This document shows, piece after piece, positions 38,024-46,766 of a stretch of DNA of 64,000 nucleotides (positions are counted from its first letter, which is position 1; each line of letters starts with the position of its first letter). Position numbers and translations under genes: made by a program. The DNA comes from Pseudomonadota bacterium (GTDB lineage: Bacteria; Pseudomonadota; Gammaproteobacteria; Xanthomonadales; Xanthomonadaceae). Under the pieces are notes generated by a model. It did no database searches. It was not told the origin of the DNA and saw nothing but the letters and a program-made list of their open reading frames with translations. Location of the stretch: positions 62,001-126,000 of the forward strand of contig JAFECB010000004.1 in NCBI GenBank assembly GCA_018242365.1, given 5' to 3'.

Positions 38024-39288
38024 ACGCCAAGGCCGCGCCAAGGCCCGTCTGGCGACGCTTGCTGCGGCTGGCCGTGAAGGTTGGCGCTGTCCTGATTGTC
38101 CTGTCCCTGATCACAGGCTGGCTGTTGCAACCGCAGCGTGCAGGCCGGTATTTGCTGCATCTGGCAGGTGATTCGCTCGGGCTTGAAATCAATGCTGGCG
38201 CAATCGATTACCGCCTGCGCGGTACGCCGCAGTTGGTGCTGAACGACGTCGTGGCCACACGTCACGGCGATGCACCCTTGCTGGCTGCACGCCGGATTTT
38301 CGTTTCCCTGCCGTGGCGAACCCTGCGCACGCGCGGGGACGACCTCAAGGTGACGCGGGTCGAACTGGACGCGCCACGATTGAATCTCCCGGCCCTGCAA
38401 CGCTGGCTGGCCACGCGACCTCCCAGCGGCCCGATCCGCATCCCCGTATTGAGCGATGGCCTGCGTGTGCGTGATGGCCGCATCGACAATGACGATTGGC
38501 GCATCGATGGCCTGTCCATCGACCTGCCGTCCCTGCACCCAAGCCAGCCCATGCGCATGCGGGTGCGCGGGCGCTATGTCGATGCCCCGCTCTCGATCCC
38601 GGCCGATCTCGCAATCACGGTGGCGAACCCGAACGACATGCTGGCCGGTGTCGCCACCGATGTATCCGGTGCCGGCACCTTGAGCTTGATCGATACCGGC
38701 GGTTGGCGCATTCCTGCGCAGGTGCTGCTCGCCGGGCCGTTGCGGATCGGCAAGGATTCGGCCTTGATGAAACCCGCCAGGCTCGGCATCGCCGCGCGCT
38801 ATGAATCGGGCAAGACTTCGCTCCCCTTCCAGCTCGGCCTGCATGGGCCGATGGCCTTCAACAACGCGACCTGGCGCTTCGTTCCGGTCACCCTCGTGCT
38901 GATGGGCGAAGGCACGATCCCGTCAGCGCAGGCACGTGGCAGCCTTTCAGTCGGGCGCAGCCTGGGTCTGCATCTGGATGGCTCGCTTGCGGGTTGGCCG
39001 AAGGACTGGCCGACCTTGCCCCGGCCGCTGTCGGCTTCGAAATCGGCCCTGCCGTTTTCGCTGGACTACAAAGGCGTTGTCGCGTTTGCCGATACCGCAT
39101 CGCTGTCCCTGCGCCGGGACACCACGACACTCGCGACGCAGTTCCGATTGCCGGATGTGCTGACATGGCTGGATGCCGGCAATGCCAGCTCGCCCCTGCC
39201 CCCACTGACCGGAAAACTGTCGACACCAAGGGTTGATCTCGACGGTACCACGCTGGAAGGCGTCGAAATCGAATTGGGTGGGGAATGA
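38020..39288 (+). CDS. AsmA-like membrane-anchored protein
   Basis: A 422-residue protein with one N-terminal membrane helix (VGAVLIVLSLITGWLL) and a long periplasmic beta-rich part resembling AsmA-family repeats (GLEINAGAIDYRLRG, LKVTRVELDAPRLNLPALQ, VRDGRIDNDDWRIDGL). Large AsmA proteins carry lipids between membranes; a short one like this has no established role. It uses a GTG start overlapping the ftsY stop, and its own stop overlaps the mutY ATG, so it is embedded in the operon. Confidence 0.8.
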   Translation: MNAKAAPRPVWRRLLRLAVKVGAVLIVLSLITGWLLQPQRAGRYLLHLAGDSLGLEINAGAIDYRLRGTPQLVLNDVVATRHGDAPLLAARRIFVSLPWRTLRTRGDDLKVTRVELDAPRLNLPALQRWLATRPPSGPIRIPVLSDGLRVRDGRIDNDDWRIDGLSIDLPSLHPSQPMRMRVRGRYVDAPLSIPADLAITVANPNDMLAGVATDVSGAGTLSLIDTGGWRIPAQVLLAGPLRIGKDSALMKPARLGIAARYESGKTSLPFQLGLHGPMAFNNATWRFVPVTLVLMGEGTIPSAQARGSLSVGRSLGLHLDGSLAGWPKDWPTLPRPLSASKSALPFSLDYKGVVAFADTASLSLRRDTTTLATQFRLPDVLTWLDAGNASSPLPPLTGKLSTPRVDLDGTTLEGVEIELGGE

Positions 39289-40454
39289 GCGCGCGACCAG
39301 CCACTCGCCAACCAGGCACACGCAGGCTGTCCGCGCGCAACAAGCCTGAAACGCCTTCGTCATCGTCATCGCGCACGACTTCCGATGCCCTGGATTCCCG
39401 CATCGCCGAACGTATGCTGGCCTGGTTCGACCAGCACGGCCGCAGCGACCTGCCCTGGCAGCATCCGCGCACGCCGTATCGCGTCTGGCTGAGCGAGATC
39501 ATGCTGCAACAGACGCAGGTCACCGTCGTTTGCGGCTACTTTGATCGCTTCGTCACCGCATTGCCCGATCTGCCCGCCCTCGCTGCGGCTCCACTCGATC
39601 AGGTTCTCGCGCTCTGGTCGGGCCTTGGCTACTACGCCCGCGCCCGCAACCTGCATGCTGCGGCGAAACTCTGCGTCGAACGTCACGACGGGGAGCTGCC
39701 GCGCGAGCTCGACGCGCTGATGGCCCTGCCCGGTATCGGCCGCAGTACCGCCGGTGCGATCCTGTCGCAGGCGTGGGACGATCCGGCACCCATCCTCGAT
39801 GGCAATGTCAAACGCGTGCTTTGTCGATTGTTCGGCATCGAGGGCTGGCCGGGTGCACCTGCGATCGAGAAACAACTCTGGTCGATTGCCGAACGGCTAC
39901 TGCCACGCAATCGATTGGCGGATTGGACACAGGCACAAATGGATTTCGGTGCCACCTCGTGCACGCGTGCCAATCCGGATTGTGCCGACTGTCCATTGCA
40001 GGACGAATGCACGGCTTATCGTCAGGGCCGCACAAGCGAACTGCCCTCGCCCAAGCCCGGCAAGCCATTGCCACAGCGTGCAACGCATATGCTGATCATC
40101 ACCGATGACGCGGGTCGGGTGCTGTTGCAGCGACGGCCACCAAGCGGCGTCTGGGCGTCGTTATGGTCATTGCCGGAACATGCCGAACTCGATGAGGCGC
40201 GCCGCTGGTTCAGGCGACATGTCGATGGTGAATTCGCAAGCGCACGCGCGATGGACGAACTCAACCATGGCTTCAGCCATTTCCGCCTGCGGATCCGACC
40301 CAGCCATATTGCCGCGCATGGCCCACGCGCATGCGTGAGTGACGCTCCCGACATGCACTGGGCCAGCCGCAACGAGCTTGCCTCGCTCGGCCTGCCGGCA
40401 CCGGTACGCAAGCTGCTGCAACGACCGGACGTGTTCGAGGACGCAGAAGCATGA
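39285..40454 (+). CDS. mutY: Adenine DNA glycosylase MutY
   Basis: Base-excision enzyme removing adenine mispaired with 8-oxoguanine. Catalytic Glu71 (VWLSEIMLQQTQV) and Asp172 (ILDGNVKRV) flank the helix-hairpin-helix (MALPGIGRSTAGAI); the [4Fe-4S] Cys are 226, 233, 236 and 242; a NUDIX-like recognition domain forms the C-terminus. The protein is 389 residues, with a serine-rich N-terminal extension of about 40 residues not seen in E. coli; a start inside the extension (for example Met44) cannot be excluded. Confidence 0.95.
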   Translation: MSARPATRQPGTRRLSARNKPETPSSSSSRTTSDALDSRIAERMLAWFDQHGRSDLPWQHPRTPYRVWLSEIMLQQTQVTVVCGYFDRFVTALPDLPALAAAPLDQVLALWSGLGYYARARNLHAAAKLCVERHDGELPRELDALMALPGIGRSTAGAILSQAWDDPAPILDGNVKRVLCRLFGIEGWPGAPAIEKQLWSIAERLLPRNRLADWTQAQMDFGATSCTRANPDCADCPLQDECTAYRQGRTSELPSPKPGKPLPQRATHMLIITDDAGRVLLQRRPPSGVWASLWSLPEHAELDEARRWFRRHVDGEFASARAMDELNHGFSHFRLRIRPSHIAAHGPRACVSDAPDMHWASRNELASLGLPAPVRKLLQRPDVFEDAEA

Positions 40455-40723
40455 CCCGCACGATCCACTGCATGGTCGATGACATCGACACCGAGGGGCT
40501 GGATTTCCCGCCTTGGCCGAGTGAAGCCGGACTGCGCGTCTATCGTGAAGTCGGCAAGCCGGCGTGGCGGCGTTGGCTGGCGCACCAAACCATGCTGATC
40601 AACGAATACCGGATCTCACCGATGAACCCGGAACAGCGCGCCTTCCTCGAGCGGGAAATGGTCAAGTTCCTGTTCGAGAATTGCGCGCAGAAGCCGCCTG
40701 GCTATGTGCCCAGGGACGGGTAA
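40451..40723 (+). CDS. yggX: Probable Fe(2+)-trafficking protein YggX
   Basis: A 90-residue protein protecting iron-sulfur enzymes from oxidative damage. It shows the family's early Cys (RTIHC), PWPSEAGLRVY, KQTML-like HQTMLINEYRI and EREMVKFLFE. Its start overlaps the mutY stop (ATGA), the arrangement common in gammaproteobacteria, where both act against oxidative damage. Confidence 0.96.
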   Translation: MTRTIHCMVDDIDTEGLDFPPWPSEAGLRVYREVGKPAWRRWLAHQTMLINEYRISPMNPEQRAFLEREMVKFLFENCAQKPPGYVPRDG

Positions 40724-40774
40724 TCCCCTCCGCAAAAGCCACGACGCGGCGACCTGCAATGCAGGGCTGTCTGG

Positions 40775-41182
40775 TCAGCGCTTGTCGATCAGTGCTTGCT
40801 CGGCGACACGGAATCCCTGCACATCGATCGGACGGATTTCCTCGATCCGGCAACTCACGCCGGAACCGGGTGTCCGCACAAGGTCGAACTTCGACAGCAC
40901 CATCCCGCCGATTGGCTCCAGCACCAACGCCTGCGCTCCCGAGTCCCATCGCAGGCATGGCCCCGACAAGGTCAGCAGCCAACGCTCACTCGGACGCATG
41001 TCGAGCGCGACATGCTGGTCGTCGACCCGGGTCCAACCGATGGGTGTCCGATAATCGATACGCAGCACGGGCGCACCAGCATGGGCCTGGTACAAGGCCA
41101 GTCGCTCGCCGTCATTGAGGTTGTAGGTGGCGCAAGAGGCAAGCCCCAAGACCATCAATCCGGCAACGATCACGGTTTTCAT
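40775..41182 (-). CDS. DUF6491-like lipoprotein
   Basis: A 135-residue predicted lipoprotein with signal VAGLMVLGLASCA (lipid Cys near residue 16). The mature part contains TPIGWTRVDDQHVALDM and WLLTLSGPC, reminiscent of the DUF6491 family of small envelope proteins; this assignment is from memory of the motif. Function unknown. The AGGGGC ribosome site supports the ATG at 41182. It converges on yggX. Confidence 0.72.
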   Translation of the reverse strand: MKTVIVAGLMVLGLASCATYNLNDGERLALYQAHAGAPVLRIDYRTPIGWTRVDDQHVALDMRPSERWLLTLSGPCLRWDSGAQALVLEPIGGMVLSKFDLVRTPGSGVSCRIEEIRPIDVQGFRVAEQALIDKR

Positions 41183-41392
41183 GTCAGCCCCTAGTCCATG
41201 CATCGCTTGCATCATCCACCCATCAACCCCAACGGCAGCTTAGCCAGATTGCAGCCAAGCATCCGGGGCGTGGGCAAGGGACAAGCCTGCCGCCGATCTG
41301 CGGCAGAACCGGGCGGCCAGACCCGTGAGTTTCTGCGATGCAGGGACGGAGTAGGGATTTTTGCCGTTCGATCCGAAGCACGGCCCACAAAC

Positions 41393-41426
41393 GAAAAACC
41401 CCGCATCGGCCAAAATCGTTGCAGGG
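41393..41426 (-). terminator. Terminator of tRNA-Phe
   Basis: On the minus strand CCCTGCA and TGCGGGG pair (one G-U) around a 20-base loop, followed by TTTTTCGTTT. It lies just downstream of the tRNA 3' end. Confidence 0.6.
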
Positions 41427-41440
41427 CTTGCGATTGAGGA

Positions 41441-41516
41441 TGGTGGCTCGGGACGGAATCGAACCGCCGACACGGGGATTTTCAATCCCCTGCTCTACCA
41501 ACTGAGCTACCGAGCC
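41441..41516 (-). tRNA. tRNA-Phe (anticodon GAA)
   Basis: A 76-base cloverleaf with encoded CCA. Acceptor GGCTCGG/CCGAGCC, anticodon stem GGGGA with loop TTGAAAA (GAA), T-arm with GGTTCGATTCC. A clear promoter lies upstream and a terminator downstream. Confidence 0.95.
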
Positions 41517-41539
41517 AGTGCGTGATGCACAAGCCGCGA

Positions 41540-41568
41540 ATGATACGTTGCTGCAGCGCGGCAGACAA
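41540..41568 (-). promoter_or_regulatory. Promoter of tRNA-Phe
   Basis: Minus strand TTGTCT (41563-41568) and TATCAT (41540-41545) with an ideal 17-base spacer; the tRNA starts 23 bases after the -10. Confidence 0.6.
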
Positions 41569-41678
41569 GACCTGGCCCTGTCCAACTACAAGTGAGCCTG
41601 AGCGGGAACGAGGCATCCTCGGCGAGTGCTCGCGTTACTCAATACCGAAGCACTGGAACCTCAAGCAAACGCGCAAGA

Positions 41679-42896
41679 TCAGTGGGAGGCCATCGCCCCG
41701 ACGCGGACATCGTCCACCCACAGGTCACCGGATAACCTTGCGCCTGCGCCGCTCCAGACCTGGTTCAGGCGCAGCCATTGACCAGGGCAGCCGGAAGGGG
41801 GAACTCGAACGATGATTTCGGCGGTTTGCCAATCGGCGCTGCCGATCAAGGGGTCGCCGGCTCCGATCACGGTGCCGTTGGGGCAAGCCACCTGGAATGT
41901 CACGCCTTCCGCGCTGGACAAGCTGCGTGTACGGATGCGCATCTGCAGGATGTGGTCACCGGCACCCAGTCGCAGGGCATGCTCCAGCAATGCGGCATTG
42001 ATGGTTTGGCCGAAGAAATGCAGGTGCAATGTTCGCCGTCGGGTACCTGCCACCGGTTCGAACTCGGTGGACATCGCCGCGCCGACGGGTAGCCGCCAAT
42101 CGAATCCGTGATTGGAGGGATCGCTGGAAAAGTCGCCGTTGTAGGGCTGTGCCCCACCCGGCCGGCCGCCCTGCATCTTTGCAACCCAGCGCATATGGGC
42201 CTCGTCCCACTGGCCTGCGGTGATCAGCCCATCGATCCACCCGGAATATTCCTCAGGCCGCAATGCGTGTTCACGTTCGAGCTGCCCGTAGACCCGGGCT
42301 GCCGCCGTCGGGATGATACGCAGTGCCGTCATCATGTCGCCACGCCACGGCGGATCCTGACGAAGGACGCCGACCAGCGCACTGGCGAACTTGCCATCCA
42401 ATGCCAGGGGCACGAGTCCGGGCAATACACGCGAGCTGGTTGCAGCCCTGCCCGTCGATGTACGCAAATAGAAATCGATCCAATGCATCGCATCGGAATA
42501 GTCTTCGCGCTGCAATTCCATCTGCACCAGGCCATTGATGGCCTGGGGATCGCGCGGCGCGCGATGCACCGCGATTCCGTAGAGGCGCAATGCCTCATCG
42601 GCATGACCCGCACGCGCCGCAATATCCGCCAGCGTACCGAATGCCCGCCCCTGCAATGGTTCCTGTGCCAGCAACGCACGCGCCGCGCTGGCAGCACCCG
42701 CGTCATCGCCAGCATCCAGCATGGTCTTGGTGCGGCTCCAAAGCGCCTCGGGTTCGCCCGGGTTCCGACGCAAGGCCTGCTCAGGATCGCTGTGGGCAAG
42801 TTGTTCCGCACGCATCAGCGCGAACACCCGCCATCCAGCCAATAGCGCGAACACCAGCGTGACCGCGAACACCAGCACGCGCATGCTGCGCATCAT
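41679..42896 (-). CDS. Membrane-anchored TPR protein of the export operon
   Basis: A 405-residue protein with an N-terminal helix (VLVFAVTLVFALLAGWRVFAL), TPR-like repeats (about 35-200, for example FGTLADIAARAGHADEALRL) and a C-terminal beta-rich domain (about 265-400, LHLHFFGQTINAALLEHAL to LSGDLWVDDVRVG) resembling a carbohydrate-binding jelly roll. Function unknown. Its ATG overlaps the stop of the J-domain gene, so it is the last gene of the Wza/Wzc-like operon and may act in polysaccharide synthesis or release. Confidence 0.75.
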   Translation of the reverse strand: MMRSMRVLVFAVTLVFALLAGWRVFALMRAEQLAHSDPEQALRRNPGEPEALWSRTKTMLDAGDDAGAASAARALLAQEPLQGRAFGTLADIAARAGHADEALRLYGIAVHRAPRDPQAINGLVQMELQREDYSDAMHWIDFYLRTSTGRAATSSRVLPGLVPLALDGKFASALVGVLRQDPPWRGDMMTALRIIPTAAARVYGQLEREHALRPEEYSGWIDGLITAGQWDEAHMRWVAKMQGGRPGGAQPYNGDFSSDPSNHGFDWRLPVGAAMSTEFEPVAGTRRRTLHLHFFGQTINAALLEHALRLGAGDHILQMRIRTRSLSSAEGVTFQVACPNGTVIGAGDPLIGSADWQTAEIIVRVPPSGCPGQWLRLNQVWSGAGARLSGDLWVDDVRVGAMASH

Positions 42897-44446
42897 GGAT
42901 TGGCATCCAGATTGATCGACGACACCAGCCAGCGGTTGTCACGCCACACCACGGCTACCGACAAGGTGCCACGGTTGCGGCCGGCAACGCTGTAGTCCGA
43001 TTCGAACGAGGCAGAGGTCTTGCCGATCCGCCACCGCGGCGCACTCAGGCGCGCAACCCCGTCCCGGTGCATGTCATGGCGCAGGCCATCGGCGCGATTG
43101 ATGGTCGATGCACTGCTCCAGATCGGTGGCGGCGTGGCGCTTTCCGATGCCAGATACTGCAGGAGCCTGCTGCCTACTTGCCGAACCTGCTGGATGCGCT
43201 CGTAGTCCACGTCGCCACTCACGCCGAGGTCCGCCGATTCGGCCTGCGGTTGGCGTCGGGTGAATGCACGACGCAGGCGATCAAGCAGACTCGGGTCGCT
43301 TGCCCGTTGATCCACGTCCTGTCGCGCCGCCTGCGCGGTGCCTGTATCCGCAACCGGACGAACGCTTTCTGCGGCCGAAGCGACTGGCTCGGGATTGCGT
43401 GCCACGGTGCGCGTCGAGGTTTGTGTTGCAGCCGCCGCGACCGGTGCACGTGTCGGAGAAACCGCAGTTGCATTCCGATTGCTCGCTACCCGCGCGGGTT
43501 CCGTCGGCACATTGCGCTCCGCCTTTCCGGGCTTCCGTACGTCGGGCGCAATCGCGACGCGAGTTTCCGGGCTTCGCTCAGGCGAATGTCGGGGTGCCAC
43601 CACGACGTCAACGGCCGGACGCGCCGTTGGCTCGCCGTGCTCGACGGCGACTGCCGACGATGTCGGTGCCGCGTCCGACATTCGCGATTCATGCTTCACG
43701 GGCTTGCTCGGCTGGGCCGCGAATGCCGGTGGGCTTTCACTGGCGATGGGTGCGGCGGGCGCTTCGGTTTCGACTGGCTTGGCCGCATCGAACCGCCACG
43801 GTTCAGGCGCACGTTCACTCTGGCGGACGACCAGCCAGCCGAGCACCGCGCATACTCCCAGCAATGCCACCACCAGCACCCGGTGCCGTTTGCGACCGAC
43901 CACCGGCGTACCGGCCGGGACCGGGTGCCAGCTCCCCGTTGTGATCGGGCGTGTGTCCGCGCTTTCCGGCACCCGTGGCCGCAGCCGCTCTTCCAATCCC
44001 CGCGCACCGGAGCGTTCGAGATCATAGGCACGTCGTCGATCATCGCTTCGCAGTTGGTTCCAGGCCTGATTGACGCGTGCCGCAAACACGGAGTCGTCGC
44101 CGCTTTGCTGACGGTCCGGGTGCAACCAGATTTGCAGCCACCGGAAGTGGGCCTTGATCTGGTCGGTCGAGGCCTCTTCCGTCACACCGAGCGTGCGATA
44201 GGCATCGGCTTCGGCATGGAACAGGATTTCGCGTGCATAAAAGCGTGCAGCTTCCAGCACCTTGCCGGCAGGTTCACGCAACCTCGTTGCGGCAGTTTCG
44301 AGCTCCTCCGGTGCGACATTGGCCGCAATGGCCAACACTTCCCCGACACCCGGCGGCAAGGGTTTCTGCCTGAGCCGGTGGCGCTCTGCAGGTGCATGCA
44401 GGAGCGCCAGCGCCCATTCCAACGCGGTGCCAGCCGCACCGTTCAT
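42893..44446 (-). CDS. Membrane protein with N-terminal J domain and NTF2-like C-terminus
   Basis: A 517-residue protein. A helical N-terminal region is followed by a J domain (about 80-145) with the HPD tripeptide in WLHPDRQQSG, so it could stimulate an Hsp70. Then come one membrane helix (VLVVALLGVCAVLGWLVV, about 190-207), a long low-complexity Ala/Thr/Pro/Arg linker and a C-terminal domain (about 430-517, ending RDNRWLVSSINLDANP) that looks NTF2/SnoaL-like. It lies 4 bases after the Wzc-like kinase and overlaps the TPR gene. The role is unknown; chaperoning of the export machinery is inference. Confidence 0.75.
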   Translation of the reverse strand: MNGAAGTALEWALALLHAPAERHRLRQKPLPPGVGEVLAIAANVAPEELETAATRLREPAGKVLEAARFYAREILFHAEADAYRTLGVTEEASTDQIKAHFRWLQIWLHPDRQQSGDDSVFAARVNQAWNQLRSDDRRRAYDLERSGARGLEERLRPRVPESADTRPITTGSWHPVPAGTPVVGRKRHRVLVVALLGVCAVLGWLVVRQSERAPEPWRFDAAKPVETEAPAAPIASESPPAFAAQPSKPVKHESRMSDAAPTSSAVAVEHGEPTARPAVDVVVAPRHSPERSPETRVAIAPDVRKPGKAERNVPTEPARVASNRNATAVSPTRAPVAAAATQTSTRTVARNPEPVASAAESVRPVADTGTAQAARQDVDQRASDPSLLDRLRRAFTRRQPQAESADLGVSGDVDYERIQQVRQVGSRLLQYLASESATPPPIWSSASTINRADGLRHDMHRDGVARLSAPRWRIGKTSASFESDYSVAGRNRGTLSVAVVWRDNRWLVSSINLDANP

Positions 44447-44450
44447 TTAA

Positions 44451-46730
44451 TCAACCCTTGGTCAGCTTCAGTTTCCCTTCGCGGGAGCCGCGACCGTAGT
44501 CGTAGCCATACCCGTAGGCCGCCTGCTTGGTGTCATAGCCGGACAGCAGTGCGCCGACCACGCGCGCGCGCGCAGCCACCAGACGCTTGAGTGCCATTTG
44601 TGCAGTACGGATCTTGGTGCGGCCTGCATCGACGATCAGCACCGTACCGTCGACCGAGTTGGACAGGATCGGCGCGTCCGCCAAGCCAAGCACCGGCGGG
44701 CCATCGATGATGATCTGGTCGTAGCGTTCCACCGCCACGGTCAGCATCGAGACCAGCTTGGAACCGGACAGCAATTCGGCAGGATTCGGCGGCAACGGCC
44801 CCGCGAGGATGACCTGCAAGCCCGCTTCGCCACTGGGCTGGACTACCGCTGACAGGGTGTCCGACCCGGACAGCAATCCACTCAAGCCGGACGCTGCGGT
44901 CTTCAGGCCGAGGTTGCGATGCATCGACGGGTTGCGCAGATCACCTTCGACCAACAACACGTTCTTGCCGAGTCGCGCAAAGTTGCGCGCCAATGCCAGC
45001 GACGCGGTCGATTTGCCCTCGCCTGCCCCGGCGCTGGTCACCAGCAAGGTGCGCGGCACGCCGTGGTCGGTGGAGAACTGCAAGGCCGCCCGCACCGAAC
45101 GGTAGGACTCCGAGAACGCCGATGTCGGATCCGCGGCAACATCGGCGATCCGCTTGCCGTCATCGACCTTCGGCACCACGCCAAGCACGGCCAGCCGCAG
45201 CTTCTGCTCGATGTCCTGCGGCGACTTCAGGGTGTCGTCGAGGTATTCCAGCAGGAACGCGGCGAGTACGCCGAGCAGCAAGCCGAACAACACGCCGCGG
45301 GTCAGATCCTGGCGCACGTTCGGCTGGAAGCGACCGGCGTCGATCGCGGGATCGACCACGCTGATGTTGTTGGCCGTCGATTCGCTGGTCGCGCCGATTT
45401 CCTTGTAGCGCTGCAGCAGGCCGTTGTAGAGCTCGCGATTGGTATCGACATCGCGCTTGAGGATGTTGTATTCGATGCTGCTGCTGCTGGCCACGAACGC
45501 CTGCGAGCGCAACTGCTCGACCTTGGCCGACAACGCCGATTCTTCCGCAACCGCGGCTTCGTATTCGGCCCGGACCGAACCACCGACGCGGCCGCGCTCG
45601 GCACCGATCTGCTTGTCGATCTCGTCGATCTGCTGCTTCAGCTGGACCATCTCCGGATAGTCCGGCTTGAAGGTCGCAAGCTTCTGCTGGTATTGCGACA
45701 TCAACACGGCGCGCTGCTGCTGCAGCGGACCGATCGCCGAGGCGTTGAGCTGATCCGCCGAAGTCGCATTGTTGCGGTAACGCGCTTCCGCACGAATACG
45801 CTCCTGCTGTGCCTGCGCCAATGCGGTACTGAGCTGGGTCAGGCTTTCGAGGGCGAGCGTGCGGCCGTCCTCGTCGGTGATCGTCAGGCCTTGCGCGCGC
45901 GCGTACTCGACCATCTTGCGCTCGGAGGCCTCGAGCTTGGCCTTGGTGGCTGCAAGCTGCTCTTCGAGGTAGGTCTTGGCGAAGTTCGAGCGACCGCTGT
46001 AGTGCTCCTGATTCGAGGCGATGAACTCCTCCGCCACCGCATTGGCAACGCGCACCGCGAAATCCGGCGACGGGCTGTCATATCGAATCCAGACCAGCCG
46101 CGTGTTGTCCACGCGCGACACGCTCAAGCCGCCACTCACCTCGCCCGCCACGGCATCGCGAATCGCGTTGGCCTGTGCGGTCGGCACATTCCTCGTTCTC
46201 GCCGTAGTCGGGGCAGCCGGTCGCGGGCGAATCATCCCCATCAAGCGCGACATCCAACCCGGATCGCCGAGGCTGTCGAGCGCGCCCTGATCGAGATTCA
46301 GGCGCGTGGCCACGCGCTCGGCAAGGCTCCGGCTCTTGAGCAGTTCGAGCTGGGTCTGCAGGTACTCATCGTCCCAGGTGACGTCGGTCGCCGTCTGTGA
46401 ACCAGTGACGGTCGAGACTTCCAACGGCTTGGTGTCGATCTGCACCAAGGCCTGGGCGCTGTACATCGGCGTCGTCGTCAAGGTCTTGAACAGGGCCAGC
46501 GCGGTGACAGCAGCAGCGATACTGATCACCAGCCAGCGCCACTTGAGCAGGATGTGCCAGTACTTGCGCAGGTCGAACTCGCTGGCCTCGTCTTCGGCCT
46601 CGGCCTCGAACAGGCTCAGTGCCCCGTGCCCGTGCATCGGTGCAAGCGCACGCTGGCCAACCGGCTCGTGTCGCGCCGGAAGCCGCTCACCACCCTGCAC
46701 CGGCTCGACCGGCAGGTTGTCATCAGTCAT
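44451..46730 (-). CDS. Polysaccharide co-polymerase with BY-kinase domain (Wzc/GumC-like)
   Basis: Inner-membrane tyrosine autokinase controlling polysaccharide chain length and export. The 759 residues have a Wzz domain (helix WRWLVISIAAAVTALALF), a long periplasmic coiled coil, a second helix (GVLFGLLLGVLAAFLLEYL) and a kinase domain with Walker A (SAGAGEGKSTASLAL), Walker A' (VLLVEGDLRNPSM) and Walker B (QIIIDGPPVLGLADA). The tail has a tyrosine cluster (Tyr732, 739, 741, 743, 745) for autophosphorylation, then a Lys-rich end. Xanthan GumC lacks the kinase; this protein has both halves. Confidence 0.93.
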   Translation of the reverse strand: MTDDNLPVEPVQGGERLPARHEPVGQRALAPMHGHGALSLFEAEAEDEASEFDLRKYWHILLKWRWLVISIAAAVTALALFKTLTTTPMYSAQALVQIDTKPLEVSTVTGSQTATDVTWDDEYLQTQLELLKSRSLAERVATRLNLDQGALDSLGDPGWMSRLMGMIRPRPAAPTTARTRNVPTAQANAIRDAVAGEVSGGLSVSRVDNTRLVWIRYDSPSPDFAVRVANAVAEEFIASNQEHYSGRSNFAKTYLEEQLAATKAKLEASERKMVEYARAQGLTITDEDGRTLALESLTQLSTALAQAQQERIRAEARYRNNATSADQLNASAIGPLQQQRAVLMSQYQQKLATFKPDYPEMVQLKQQIDEIDKQIGAERGRVGGSVRAEYEAAVAEESALSAKVEQLRSQAFVASSSSIEYNILKRDVDTNRELYNGLLQRYKEIGATSESTANNISVVDPAIDAGRFQPNVRQDLTRGVLFGLLLGVLAAFLLEYLDDTLKSPQDIEQKLRLAVLGVVPKVDDGKRIADVAADPTSAFSESYRSVRAALQFSTDHGVPRTLLVTSAGAGEGKSTASLALARNFARLGKNVLLVEGDLRNPSMHRNLGLKTAASGLSGLLSGSDTLSAVVQPSGEAGLQVILAGPLPPNPAELLSGSKLVSMLTVAVERYDQIIIDGPPVLGLADAPILSNSVDGTVLIVDAGRTKIRTAQMALKRLVAARARVVGALLSGYDTKQAAYGYGYDYGRGSREGKLKLTKG

Positions 46731-46766
46731 TCGGAAATCACTCTAGAGCGTATGGAATGTCAGAAC

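Noticed and set aside
44560..44575. Run of alternating CG near the end of the Wzc-like gene
   Set aside because: Encodes ordinary Arg/Ala codons within the kinase frame; no sign of a separate element.
44919..46400. 493-codon plus-strand frame opposite the Wzc-like kinase, and similar ones at 43067-44590 and 47721-49235
   Set aside because: Shadows of well-supported minus-strand genes.
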